In this document: positions 33,328-44,059 of the stretch, piece by piece
Numbering within the stretch: position 1 is the first letter of the stretch
Layout: the number at the start of each line of letters is the position of its first letter
DNA from: Entrophospora sp. SA101
Lineage: Eukaryota > Glomeromycota > Glomeromycetes > Entrophosporales > Entrophosporaceae
Reading direction: 5' to 3'
Length of the DNA stretch: 64,000 nucleotides
Assembly: GCA_958430865.1 (NCBI GenBank)
Contig: CAUDNR010000668.1
Location: 3,324-67,323, forward strand
Made by a program: the position numbers and the translations under genes
Notes under the pieces: model-generated
Told to the model about the DNA's origin: nothing
What the model saw: only the letters and a program-made list of their open reading frames with translations
The model's database searches: none

Positions 33328-33543
33328 ATGACCACATCAGCAACAAGTTCAGAAATGGAACTGGAAGGAGAGCAAAGAACAAGAAATTTGATGCCGAATT
33401 TAATAAATATTAATATTCAAATATCCAAAAAAGAATCAAGAATATTAAGAATATTCGAAATGTGTCAGATGACTTTTGTTAATATGGAATTTCGAATATT
33501 CTTCAAACAAAATGAGGAGAGAGGTAAAGTATCGTTTCTATGA
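33328..33543 (+). CDS. Short hypothetical ORF (copy B)
   Basis: Identical to 18765-18980; weakly supported as coding. Confidence 0.2.
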   Translation: MTTSATSSEMELEGEQRTRNLMPNLININIQISKKESRILRIFEMCQMTFVNMEFRIFFKQNEERGKVSFL

Positions 33544-33938
33544 TTAAGCACATGCAATTCTTAGTTTTTTGTTTTTTATTGTATGTAAATCCGTTCGCCA
33601 AAAAGGGATAATGATAATTATATTCGTGTGAATAATTTTAATGTTTATGGTTACTCAACCAGGATAAATAAAATTCATATATATTTCCAAAATCACTTAT
33701 TTTGATTAGAATCCTGAATTTCATATATACAAAACCGGAAAGTGTACATGTAATGATTAACCTTTTTCACAATGAATGAATGGTTCTTTTTGGAATAAAC
33801 AATAATTCACTGATTTCGGAGTTATCGTATCCATATTAATATACTAATATACTTAATGATTGGTCAAATTACAAATTCATTTTCTATAAATATCAATAAA
33901 ATAAGTTCAACGAGAGAAACTTTATCCTATTATTCGAT

Positions 33939-35039
33939 ATGAACAAAGGATCTCTATTTAACCAAAGAAAGCAAATGAAATCAAGTTTCTTGAAGGCTAC
34001 CTTGGGGAAAATCGTTTTATTTTCATTCCTTCCAACTGTGACTGCATCTTTTGTCAACGAAAATTATAGATCTGAAGGGGAAGTGTATGATGCAATCCTT
34101 ATCACATTTTTTCCAGTTTTTTTTGTCATTCTGTTCAATGTTTCAGGGAAAACTGGACGCATCAAAAATGTGCTGTTGCCATTATTGGATGACATATTAT
34201 ACAACATAGTCACTTGGGCGATTCCGTTGATAGTTTCTTTTGCCTATGATGATTTTCCGAATATAAAGATGTTTTCAATTGTAAACATGGGTTTACATGT
34301 AATTTGCGCAGCAGGAGCGATAATTAAGTGTAAAAAAGTTCGTGATTCCGAAACTGATTTTTTTAATTTTATCGGTTTATTCTTGATATTTTTCCCAGCC
34401 ATAATCATTCCAACATTCTGGGTTGTTGTTATTAAAACTAGACGCCTTTTCGATCCAATTAGCATAGTATTCCTTGCATTATTTGGGATATTGTTGGTTA
34501 CGCCAATCATTTATTTTATACTATCTTGTCTTAGCGATTGTTTAAAGCAGCGTAATATTTTCGGTAGATTTTTTCTTCCTGGATGGTTTTATCTCCCAAA
34601 TATTCTGCAAACATTATTTGTTGTGTTAAAATGGCCAATTGATTTTTACTTTGTCAAAGCATGCGTGTTTATACTGGTTCTCTCTTTAACAAGAAATGTG
34701 TCCTTCTTTACAGAGGAGAAACCAGCACCTGATGACTTTCTGGCTACTTCGACAACAATCACTCAATGTAACCTGCGCAAATTGATGGATAATAGGCCAA
34801 AGGAGGATGACAATCAAATAGCCGAGGGGATGAAAATGTCAATGTCTAATTATCTGCGTAAAATAATAGATGAAAGTCAAAAGGATGAAACCCAAAAGGA
34901 AATAATCAGGGAAATGAATAAATCAATGGCCGAAATGAAAGAATCAATGGCCGAAATGAAAGAATCAATGGCCGAAATGAAAGAATCAATAAAATTGAAA
35001 AATCAAGATATGTTGGATGAAATTGTGTGTGAAGGGTAG
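33939..35039 (+). CDS. Orphan polytopic membrane protein with heptad-repeat tail (copy B)
   Basis: Identical to the 366-codon ORF at 19376-20476: about six to seven hydrophobic segments, then a hydrophilic tail with three SMAEMKE units. The same TATA-like box lies at 33885-33892. The absence of even synonymous changes argues for either very recent duplication or an assembly duplicate. Confidence 0.6.
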   Translation: MNKGSLFNQRKQMKSSFLKATLGKIVLFSFLPTVTASFVNENYRSEGEVYDAILITFFPVFFVILFNVSGKTGRIKNVLLPLLDDILYNIVTWAIPLIVSFAYDDFPNIKMFSIVNMGLHVICAAGAIIKCKKVRDSETDFFNFIGLFLIFFPAIIIPTFWVVVIKTRRLFDPISIVFLALFGILLVTPIIYFILSCLSDCLKQRNIFGRFFLPGWFYLPNILQTLFVVLKWPIDFYFVKACVFILVLSLTRNVSFFTEEKPAPDDFLATSTTITQCNLRKLMDNRPKEDDNQIAEGMKMSMSNYLRKIIDESQKDETQKEIIREMNKSMAEMKESMAEMKESMAEMKESIKLKNQDMLDEIVCEG

Positions 35040-35459
35040 CAAATAGATAACATTAACGGTAATTTTAACCCAGTTTCTTTTAGAAAGGATTATTGTCTGG
35101 TTGACTTTGTCACTAACAGTATATTTATTTATTTACAGTATTTAGCAAAAATTCAAAAATGATATCGTTGTTTAATAAAAACAGCTTAATCATATATCCA
35201 TATCCATATCCATATCTAAATTTTCACAAAATTTCCGCAATAACAACTAGAGATGTTAATCGATCCTAAACAGTTCAGGACAGTCCTGTGACTGGCAGGC
35301 ATATCTTGGAACCGGACCAGATTTAAGTCCTGGAAAAGTCCCGTTTTTTTTTTAACATATTATTATTTAAATTAAAAAAACTTATCATTTTACTATTATT
35401 ATAAATCTATATATGAATTTTGGCAAATGAAAAATCAATATCATGGGAATTTTTAAAAC

Positions 35460-35527
<68 letters not shown>
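35460..35527. repeat. (ATT)n microsatellite (copy B)
   Basis: Same unit number as in copy A, which is unusual for independent copies of a fast-mutating array. Confidence 0.95.
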
Positions 35528-35530
<3 letters not shown>

Positions 35531-35532
35531 AT

Positions 35533-36653
35533 TGAATATTTGAATAATAATACTATTATTATTTAGCAAACGAATACAGTATAAAATAAAAATTTATTAT
35601 CAGCTGATTTGATTTTTTGGACCCTTTTTCCAAACCTTATTGTTAGAGACCCAGATTTATGCGTAAAAAAACATTAAATGGCTTAGCCGGCTAAGAACTT
35701 AATAAACCTCAATTGATGAAAAACCTTTTCAGATGGTACTAAGCTTGCCGGTATTATTATTATTATTACTATCGTTATTATTATTATTATTATTATTTAC
35801 TATTGTTATCATAATATCTCGCCTTTAATGGTTCAAATCATTTGTTTTATTCGTTATGAATTTGGGTATTTGAATTAAATTTGAAAGTTTTATTCGAATA
35901 ATTTGAATAAAAAGAATAGAACGAATAATTCGAATAAAAATAATTCGAATTAAAATAAGGACTTGTATTACGAAGAGAAACTCTATGACTTTTATCCTGC
36001 TATGATGTATTGTATTTTGCTTTTTGAGTAAATGTAGTTGGACCCATCTCAACTAAATTTATATGCCTTTGAATTCTGCACTAAAATTCCAGACGTAAAA
36101 ATGAATGTCAAGAGAAATTTTTTTTAGCCGCTACAAGTATCTGTTTCTCTCTACCCTGGTGTTTTGAACCAAAACAGACAAGTTTTTTAGTTGAAAAAAC
36201 ATGCCAAATAGATAGCAATTGGTGATTCGCACGTGTTCTATGTTTTAAATCTAGTTGCAGATTTTACAAAAGTTGGTTAATTAATCGTTGAGATGTCATA
36301 CAAAATACACACACGAATTAAATCTTTAAAAAATAAACTGTAAATAATATCATGCAGAAAATTTGCAACATTTTATTAATGAATTTAAGAGAAGAAGGCG
36401 GCGGCGGTGATTGTGTATATATTTTCAAGAAAATAATGCATCATGTCATAAAGCAGCAGCTAATAAGTGTAAAAAAGAAAATCGTATTGTAAGTTCCGCC
36501 CCTATCTAAAAATTTTGGCAGGATTTAAAAAATCAAAAATCATAAATCAAGAAATAAGGCTGAATCATTTAATTTATTGAAAGAGGAATGGTTTAATACT
36601 AATACAGAAACAATTAATAAATTAACAATAAAAATCTATTCGGTTCTCTTTTT
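35533..36653. repeat. Non-coding, TTCGAATAA-rich dispersed repeats (copy B)
   Basis: Same content as 20970-22090; no supported gene. Confidence 0.5.
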
Positions 36654-36660
36654 TTCCTGC

Positions 36661-36915
36661 TCATAGTGATCCATAATTTTTTGCCAGCTTATGTAGACGC
36701 AAAGTGTGTTTATTGCTGGATAAATACTTCATCTGTACTAACACATTATTGTTCACATCCGCATTATACACGTCAGTATAGGAATAGACTATCACAATAT
36801 CCTTAATTCCATACTTGCGATCAATCACATCACCAATTATTTTTACAAATCGCTTATTTTAATCCATACGAAAGAGACGGGGGACTTTGTTGATGAGGTT
36901 TTTGACGTTGGAGAT
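36661..36915 (-). pseudogene. ORF remnant with one in-frame stop (copy B)
   Basis: Identical to 22098-22352. Confidence 0.4.
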
Positions 36916-37366
36916 CTAGTGATGATAGATTACAATAAATAAAGTTTGAGGATAGAGAAGAAAATATAGACTTGAATATTTTCTTTTTTTACACAATTGA
37001 ATTTTCCGTCTAGAGAATTTAATGAGGCAAAATTCTGCATATTGGAAGTTTGTTGTTACACGGAATGTTATACAGAACCCATTGCTATAGTTGGTTACCT
37101 CTCTCTCTATAAATTGAAGATCAAGTTCAGATCCAATTCAAATCCAGTTTATCACTTACCTTTTATTGCCAAAATGTTTTGTCGTGTATTGTAAGTAAAA
37201 TCTTCAAGCATTTATTTTCATGGTAAAAATCATGTTATTTTTTTTTTTTAAAAAAAAAAAAGGGAATTATTTGCAAGATATTCAGGGTAAATTTACTAAA
37301 TGGTTTGTATCACAAGCAAGAGATGTGTCATTCATCATTGAATTCTTTTTCAATTAAAAAAAAAAA

Positions 37367-38314
37367 ATGTATGAATTTTTATCAACATTACGAACGACAT
37401 TTAGTAATTATTATGATAATAGTAATACAATATATTTAACCAAAAGTCAAATTGACATATTAAACAATAAATTTTCATATTATCCTTCTTCAATAATTAG
37501 AGATGTAATTGTTACTAAATTAGTTAGTGATATATCATTACAAGGTCAATTATTTAAGAAATTAACCATTTCAAGCATTGGAACTTCAGCAAATTTATCA
37601 AACACAATGTATTTTATTATTAATAAATTGAATGAATCTAAAACTGAAGATTTATTAATTAATAGTGCTAAAAATAAAAATAATGATGATATCAGAATTT
37701 GGGTTGATTCAGAACTCATGTTGAGTGAGGTTATGATGAAATGTGACCAGATGAAAAGTGAGTATGCTGATATTACCAAGAATTTAAATACAATCCAACG
37801 TCTTTTACAAGAAAGGAAAACTGGAATTATTGAGGAAGAAAAGAAATTAGCACGAAAGATTAAAGAAAGTCAATATCGCGGAATTAAATCCGGTTTTTTA
37901 AAAGGCCTAGGGTTAGGAACAGTTACTGCCATCCCGATATATATATACATTTCACCTTTTGATTGTGGAATAATATGGATTACTACAGTTGTGATGGGTG
38001 TGGTTCTAGGAGCTACTCTTAATGAAAAACGTGATAAAAAACAAGAAAAGGCTTTATTATTAAAAGAAGATCTAAAACATATTGACTCTATTGTTGTTGA
38101 TGTTAAAGAAATTAAAAAAAGTGTAGGTGTATTTGAAAATTATTGGTTAAATCAATTCAATTTAGTTGGTGATTCTAGGAATTCAATCATTGCTAATATC
38201 ACGAATAACAATAACAAAAACAATTATGATAAATTTTCAATTTTAAAATCTTGGATTCAAGCAAAAAAAGATTTTGATGATTATCAAACAAACTGTAAGC
38301 AATTTACACAATAA
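37367..38314 (+). CDS. Orphan coiled-coil / two-membrane-segment protein (copy B)
   Basis: Identical to the 315-codon ORF at 22804-23751: a charged helix, a Gly-rich double membrane segment, then a charged helix. Family unknown. Confidence 0.6.
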   Translation: MYEFLSTLRTTFSNYYDNSNTIYLTKSQIDILNNKFSYYPSSIIRDVIVTKLVSDISLQGQLFKKLTISSIGTSANLSNTMYFIINKLNESKTEDLLINSAKNKNNDDIRIWVDSELMLSEVMMKCDQMKSEYADITKNLNTIQRLLQERKTGIIEEEKKLARKIKESQYRGIKSGFLKGLGLGTVTAIPIYIYISPFDCGIIWITTVVMGVVLGATLNEKRDKKQEKALLLKEDLKHIDSIVVDVKEIKKSVGVFENYWLNQFNLVGDSRNSIIANITNNNNKNNYDKFSILKSWIQAKKDFDDYQTNCKQFTQ

Positions 38315-38868
38315 CTATAATAAAAATTAAAGGTTTTTATTAAAAATTTATTAATGTAATTCATTATTTGATCAATCTCGAATAACCAAATATCTTGTCA
38401 AAAAATCTTAATTCTTTTTTCAAATTCAACAGCTTCACTTTTAATTAATTGAAATTCAGATAATAATTTATACATATCTCTACCATCATCATTATTATGC
38501 ATCAAAATTACATCTGTCATTATTGCTGTCATTATCATTCTCACAAGTAACAGATTTTAAAAGTGAATTTTTTCATATTATCAACATCATCATTGTTATC
38601 CAAAATCTTTAAATGGATATGAAGAGGGTGATGACAATGATGTCATTTTTGAAAAAAATTGATTAATTCCTGATTAACAGAAGAAGTAACTGGATCTGGT
38701 TTCTCAATATGATTCAAATATGATTCAATATGATATCACTATCATATACATCATGCTCCCTACCAATTGGTTAATGAGGAGTGTTGATGCACTTTTGAAA
38801 ATGTATTTTTTGAATAATCCAGTCTATTATCACCCCAAAATAAATTTATATAGTAATAGGAATATTGG

Positions 38869-39203
38869 TTAGTGCAAGGCATTTCTAATTTTTGGTATTA
38901 GATCATGAATTCCAAAATACTTTCTTTCCCAATTTACAGGTATTTCATATCCTTCACCATCTAAATCATAATCAGGCCTGCATTATTGTTGTGTTATGTG
39001 AGATGAATGAATGAATGAATGAATGATAAGTAAATTGTAGGTTTATTCATATATTTGTATATAGACAAGTATTTACCTTAACATATCGTAGGAAACTTAG
39101 ATTCCTTCATCCTATAGAAAAATTTTTAATTTTATCTAATAAAGAAATTACATTCAATGTTAATTTATTTACTCTTACTTTCTCTTACCAACTTGGATAG
39201 TTC
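38869..39203 (-). pseudogene. Three-exon gene fragment (copy B)
   Basis: Identical to 24306-24640. Confidence 0.45.
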
Positions 39204-39207
39204 TCTT

Positions 39208-39538
39208 CTCTCTTTTTTTAATAAAGGCTCATATAATTTTATTAGAATAAAGTAAATATAATAACAATAATTCACAAAATAAATTCCAAATTAACTTTAT
39301 ATGAGGCTATTCCTCTTGAAAATAATTAAATATATGTATATATATAAACATATTTAAATTTAACATTTCAGAAAAACAGATATGCCAAACAAAAGTCTAT
39401 GAAGTTTATTCAGTCACAATTTAACAATTTCAACTGCATCATAAATATTATTGACTTCTCTGAATATTACCTGGATAATAGGAAGTCAGATTCAGTATTA
39501 ATGAAGTTATTTATTAAAACTAGATGAGAATTATTAGA
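39208..39538 (-). repeat. LINE 3'-UTR-like sequence (copy B)
   Basis: Identical to 24645-24975 and about 85-90% similar to 49758-50093. Confidence 0.7.
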
Positions 39539-39615
39539 ATTAGAATTAGAATTAGAATTAGAATTAGAATTAGAATTAGAATTAGAATTAGAATTAGAAT
39601 TAGAATTAGAATTAG
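39533..39615. repeat. (GAATTA)n hexanucleotide array at contig edge (copy B)
   Basis: Same array and same end point as in copy A. The Asn/Ser-rich minus-strand ORF spanning it is a repeat translation. Confidence 0.95.
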
Positions 39616-39625
39616 NNNNNNNNNN
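39616..39625. other. Assembly gap (10 N)
   Basis: Ten N bases; the right flank differs from the right flank of the first gap. Confidence 1.
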
Positions 39626-40010
39626 ATTATTCAAATAATTATATAGGCGGGTTTGATCGAAGTAAATGTTAGTCAAGATCTATGAAGTTTGCAAAACGAA
39701 TGACCAATAAAAAGTTGTGGGACTAAGTGACTTGCACTATATAAGGTTATGTCGAGAGATATGGTCAAGAGAAGAGTTAGAAAGAGAGTTGATTTTCAAC
39801 CAAGTCGAAAATCAACCCTTTAAATACATCTTCGAGTAGTACAATTTAATTTATTCGACTATTTTGAAGGTTTGTCGCATGCTTTCTTCCAACTTCTTAA
39901 ATTTGAAACATTTGTCGAATATCTTTATTAACTATCATACTAATATAAATAATTCATTTATTTTTACGTTATCCAATTCACGATTTTGATTGGTCAATCA
40001 ATGATTATAT
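39626..40010 (-). repeat. Dispersed repeat (family copy 2, inverted relative to 14222-14940)
   Basis: The reverse complement matches 14222-14600: the promoter-like block with CTCTTGACCATATCTCTCG and TTTTCGACTTGGTTGAA, followed by the first ~110-bp unit (TAGATCTTGACT, CGCCTATATAATTATT). It is cut off by the N gap. Confidence 0.7.
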
Positions 40011-40464
40011 GCATTAAAATTTTGTTAAAACATAGCTCTAAATCTTTAATTAGTTTCGACTAAATAAAATAAATAAACATTTATTAGGGAACAAAAAGTT
40101 CGCGTAACAAAATTTTTTGTTATATATTAAAAATATTATAAATTATTATAATTAGTTAAATCAATTGATTGGCAAAATTTAATTTCATTACAGTAGACAG
40201 TTTCAAAATTAAACCTTAGGGTCAAGTTATATATTAAACTTAATTTTGGTTTGGGTCAAATAGAGATTTTCGTTACCTACCTATTCGTGAAGTTTGCGGG
40301 GTCCTGTAATGACAATAATTAGATTTGTTACTAGTATGACACCTCCAATATTGGATATATTTGAGGTATGTGTTCCAACAACATTGGAACTTCGCAATAA
40401 TAAAATTTGTTTCTTTTTACAATCCTTTATCTCCAAAGAGGTAGAAGAATATAAATAGCTCGTA

Positions 40465-40583
40465 ACAAGTGTTTTTATTTGTATCAACAGTTTTTGCTTA
40501 CACCGAGTGTTTTTAATTACATCAAGTGTTTTTACTTATGTCAAGTGGTTTTACTTATATCAAGGGCTTTTACTTTAGTCAAA
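40465..40583. repeat. Imperfect 18-bp tandem array (TCAAGTGTTTTTACTTAT)
   Basis: About six variant units of TCAAGTGTTTTTACTTAT. No ORF is associated. Confidence 0.75.
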
Positions 40584-42479
40584 TCGTTAAAATGGCCCTG
40601 GTGAGAAACTACCTTTAGTCAATACTTTATTTACGTCAATTACTAAAGTCAAAATTTCGTCATGCATCATTATATCCATACTCTAGATATTTTTTCTTTT
40701 GCAGCCTTTGCCATTTTCTAATACTTGAGTCTAATGTTTAACTTTCAATGCCACATTTTCTCAATTTCTTTTTTGATAAGTAATCCCTAGAGATTCCAAT
40801 ATTTTAGCAACTATAACAGCAGCGAAGTTATTTTATACGAATGAAAAAATGAAAATCAAGTTTTTATAGATATTAATTAATATACTGCTAAAACATATTC
40901 CATTCATATTTCTACGCAAATAAAAATAATATAAATAATCATTATTCAAAATCTTTCTATTAAGAGCATTCTATGAAAGATTCATTTAAATTTAGAATTA
41001 CGAGTATACATGCTGCCCAAATCCCAAAGTGAATTTGGGTCAGCCTGTCAAAGAATTCCAAAGTAATCAGCAATTCCTTTGTTACACTATATGCTTATTG
41101 GTTAGAATTAGATAAAAAATTTCGTGGCTTTTATGAAAACTTTGAACTTAGCATTAGTGAAAAACTAACATTGTAACGCTATTGGAATGTTCCAATATAG
41201 ATCTTCAATTGGTATAGACCAATAAAATTCGTGCATGTGACACTGTAATTGGTTAACCTCATTGGAACCATATTTGGAATGTTCCAATTCCAATTGGGAA
41301 TTTATTATAATGCTCCCAAAGAAACTTTATTGGGACCATAAATAACACAACACTGTATTCAATATCTATTTTCAGGATTAATTGTTGATTTTTTTGGATT
41401 TTTTTAAAAATGTCTTTTTGGTAACCTTATCTATTAAAAGGAATTTGCAGTTTCACGAAGTTGGTTGCGTTGTGATAAATACTCTCTTGGGAAGAGAGGA
41501 GAGAAGTCAACATGGCATGTTGAGGAAATGTTGAAAGTTAAACTTTGATTTTTGGGGAAGGAATTTTCTATTTCGAGAGATGTTAAATTGCAAATATTCA
41601 TTTTTTTTTTTTTTTATTGCGTGTAAAGTTGACTTGTAAATCAATGAATGTATTTTTACTTTTTTTGCAAAGTCGTAAAACCTTTCTGCTTTCAATAACA
41701 CCTGATGACCTTCCGTTTTTTCTCTTGCTAGTATTTTAACTTGTACTTGATTTTTCTTCCATATTGAAACTAACATAAATTTTATAATAATAATTATAAG
41801 AAAAAAAAATCAATATATCTCTTTTTTTTTTGTCATGAAGACAAAAAAATACACTATTATCTTTATCTATTATACCGAGATAAAATCGTTATATTTTGAG
41901 AACTATTTAACTGACTTTTTCGATAATTATCTTAGAAAAACAATAAACCATTACTTTTTTTGATTAATTAAGCCATTTTAATTCTTTGATAAATAAAGAA
42001 CTATTACTTTTCCAATTAATTAATGAATGAGGAAGATTTTAGCAAACAAAACCATTCCTTTTTTGTGGCTTACATCAACCGATCCCTTCATTTCTAAAAC
42101 CTGTTAATACTACTTGAAAATATCTTGAATTATATGCGGTCAGAATTTGATAAGACAAAAAAGCTTAAAATTTGTATGTTTTATTGATGTAATAATAATA
42201 TACATTACAACAAAGAAATTTGACTTTTTATTTATTACATGTAAAAATTTCGATTGGAAATTTGCTTTTTGCCAAATGTTTCCATTATTACCTTTCGAAA
42301 CTTTTGTAATTAAGAGATTTGATATAAGTTTATTTAGTAAAACAATAAGTTTTATTTAAGAAGCGTTACACGACATATATGGTCAGATATTTATGGTAGG
42401 TGGGTGTATGTGGTGACATTTTTATTTTCTTTTTCTTATGTCATATTAGTAACTATAGTAGATGAAATAAGATCTTATT
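40584..42479. other. Long non-coding stretch
   Basis: No gene supported. Small ORFs on either strand (for example 41507-41776, minus) show no domain. A T-rich run lies at about 41602-41616. Pairs such as TTGGAATGTTCCAAT near 41180 and 41275 show short inverted symmetry, but no clean element ends. Confidence 0.4.
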
Positions 42480-42750
42480 GTGTAGTTTTCCACCAAAATT
42501 CATCCGTCAATTTGAATTCCCGTGATAATATTCGACATCCGCCAAAATTAAAATATCCAGGCATATGAGATATCCGGGCGATACATATTTGAACATCCAC
42601 AAAATGTATCTGTTATGACTTATCGAGGCCATAGTGTACTAATGACATTGATTAGTTGTCATTTCTTTAATTGAATATTAATTTCGGATATTTTAATTTT
42701 GGCGGATGTCGAATATTACCACGGGAATTCAGATTGGCGGAAAACTACAC
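42480..42750. mobile_element. TIR element with ~65-75-bp inverted repeats
   Basis: A 271-bp element whose ends are inverted copies: left GTGTAGTTTTCC, then TTTGAATTCCCGTG, then TAATATTCGACATCCGCC, then AAAATTAAAATATCC; the right end is the reverse complement with few changes. Long TIRs suggest a Mutator-like non-autonomous element. I see no exact target duplication (GATCTTATT versus GATTATTTA). Confidence 0.75.
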
Positions 42751-42881
42751 GATTATTTATTTTTATAATCCCACAAACTCTTTTAATAATAACAATAATA
42801 TAGAATTTGTTGCATCAAACTGTTAAAACGAATAAAACATAATTCGAATATAATTTGAATAAAATAAAAATAATTCGAATT

Positions 42882-42932
42882 TAATACTAATACTAATACT
42901 AATACTAATACTAATACTAATACTAATACTAA
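42882..42932. repeat. (ACTAAT)n microsatellite
   Basis: About eight to nine hexanucleotide units. The Leu-Val-rich minus-strand ORF across it is a repeat translation. Confidence 0.9.
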
Positions 42933-43239
42933 TAATACGAATAGTAAGAAAAGAACTGGAAATATTTTAACTAATACTAATACAATTAATTGTAACCTGT
43001 ATAACACAATTTGTACAATTAAAATTTAGTCTAAAATAGAAAAAAATCATTCAAGGAGAAAATTGGGATTATTTATTAAATATTTTACAAATATTTTTTA
43101 TAATAAAATTAACATATATATACACTTAAAAACATGCGACGTTTCCAAATAATAATAATAATAATAAAACCATAAGTTTTCTTCCCGAACAAATAAAAGA
43201 AATAATTTTAGTTGATAAAAAATGGTACCACTACTATAT

Positions 43240-44055
43240 CGCCGCACAAACCACGACCCTGAGCAAGTGAATAATTCGAAATCACGGGAAACTGGCACCC
43301 TATTCCATGCCATTCGATTCGGAAGAGAATTTTATCTCGATAGAGCTGGTTGATTTTCTCATACCAGAAGAAAAGGTGATTTCATCTAGATATCTTGCAT
43401 AATGTTTGTTTTTACAATTTGGGAAGACGGATGATAGTCTAATGAATTAAAAATTAAAAATTAACGTCAATATCAATATAATTCTCTTTAACATTTTGAG
43501 AAAATCTAAAACTTTTTTTTTAAAATTTTCTATCGTTTTTGAATATAACAAGTAATTGAACATAATAACATAATAATAATTAATTACCAACTATAATTTG
43601 GTGTTACAGGACTATTTATTAATTCTATCCAATCACGAATGATTTTGTACAACCAAACTTATGAAGATTCAATCTATTTTATTTTCCATGAACAACATCC
43701 TGTCAAGGTCGGAGAGACGACTCTGAAAGCTTTCAAGAAGTAAAGAACCAGTCAAAAATTGAAATTGTTGTTGCTATTAAAATCAACCGAAATTTAAAAA
43801 GGTATCAAGTTTTAATATCCAAGTTGAAGAAATTATATTATTGGTATTGATGTTGATTTTTGATTTTTAATTCTCCTAAATTGTAAAAGCAAACATTGTG
43901 CAAGATATCTAGATATCACTTTTCTTCCGCGATGAGAAAATCGACCAGCCCCATCGAGATCAAATTCTCTCGGAATCGAATAGTATGGGATAAGGAGTTT
44001 GTTTTCCCGTGATTTCGAATTATTCACTTTGCTCGAGTCTTGATTTGTGCGACAT
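43240..44055. repeat. Inverted duplication (~195-bp arms) with coding-like arms
   Basis: The left arm (43240-43440) and right arm (about 43862-44055) are reverse complements at about 80%: GAATAATTCGAAATCACGGG, TCTCGAT, GGGCTGGT/AGAGCTGGT and CTAGATATCTTGCA recur inverted. The arms read as related peptides (left, plus strand: ISIELVDFLIPEEKVISSRY; right, minus strand: similar in another frame), so each arm is a piece of the same unidentified gene family in opposite orientation. A core of about 420 bp is unrelated. Confidence 0.7.
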
Positions 44056-44059
44056 TTAA

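Larger units (their letters stand above)
31282..39615. repeat. Direct duplication, copy B (identical to copy A)
   Basis: Every landmark of copy A recurs 14,563 bases later with the same length and sequence, ending at a 10-N gap after the same (GAATTA)n array. Confidence 0.95.

Noticed and set aside
16719..39615. Treating the two 8.3-kb blocks as LTRs of one giant element
   Set aside because: They hold intact genes, and there are no TG/CA ends, no primer-binding site and no element-type coding region between them.
39467..39676. Asn/Ser-rich minus-strand ORF
   Set aside because: It is a translation of the (GAATTA)n array and runs through the N gap.
40972..41318. Possible TIR element with GAGCATT ends
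   Set aside because: The matching ends are only about 7 bases plus loose AT similarity, with no target duplication.
42783..43007. Leu-Val-rich minus-strand ORF
   Set aside because: It is a translation of the (ACTAAT)n microsatellite.
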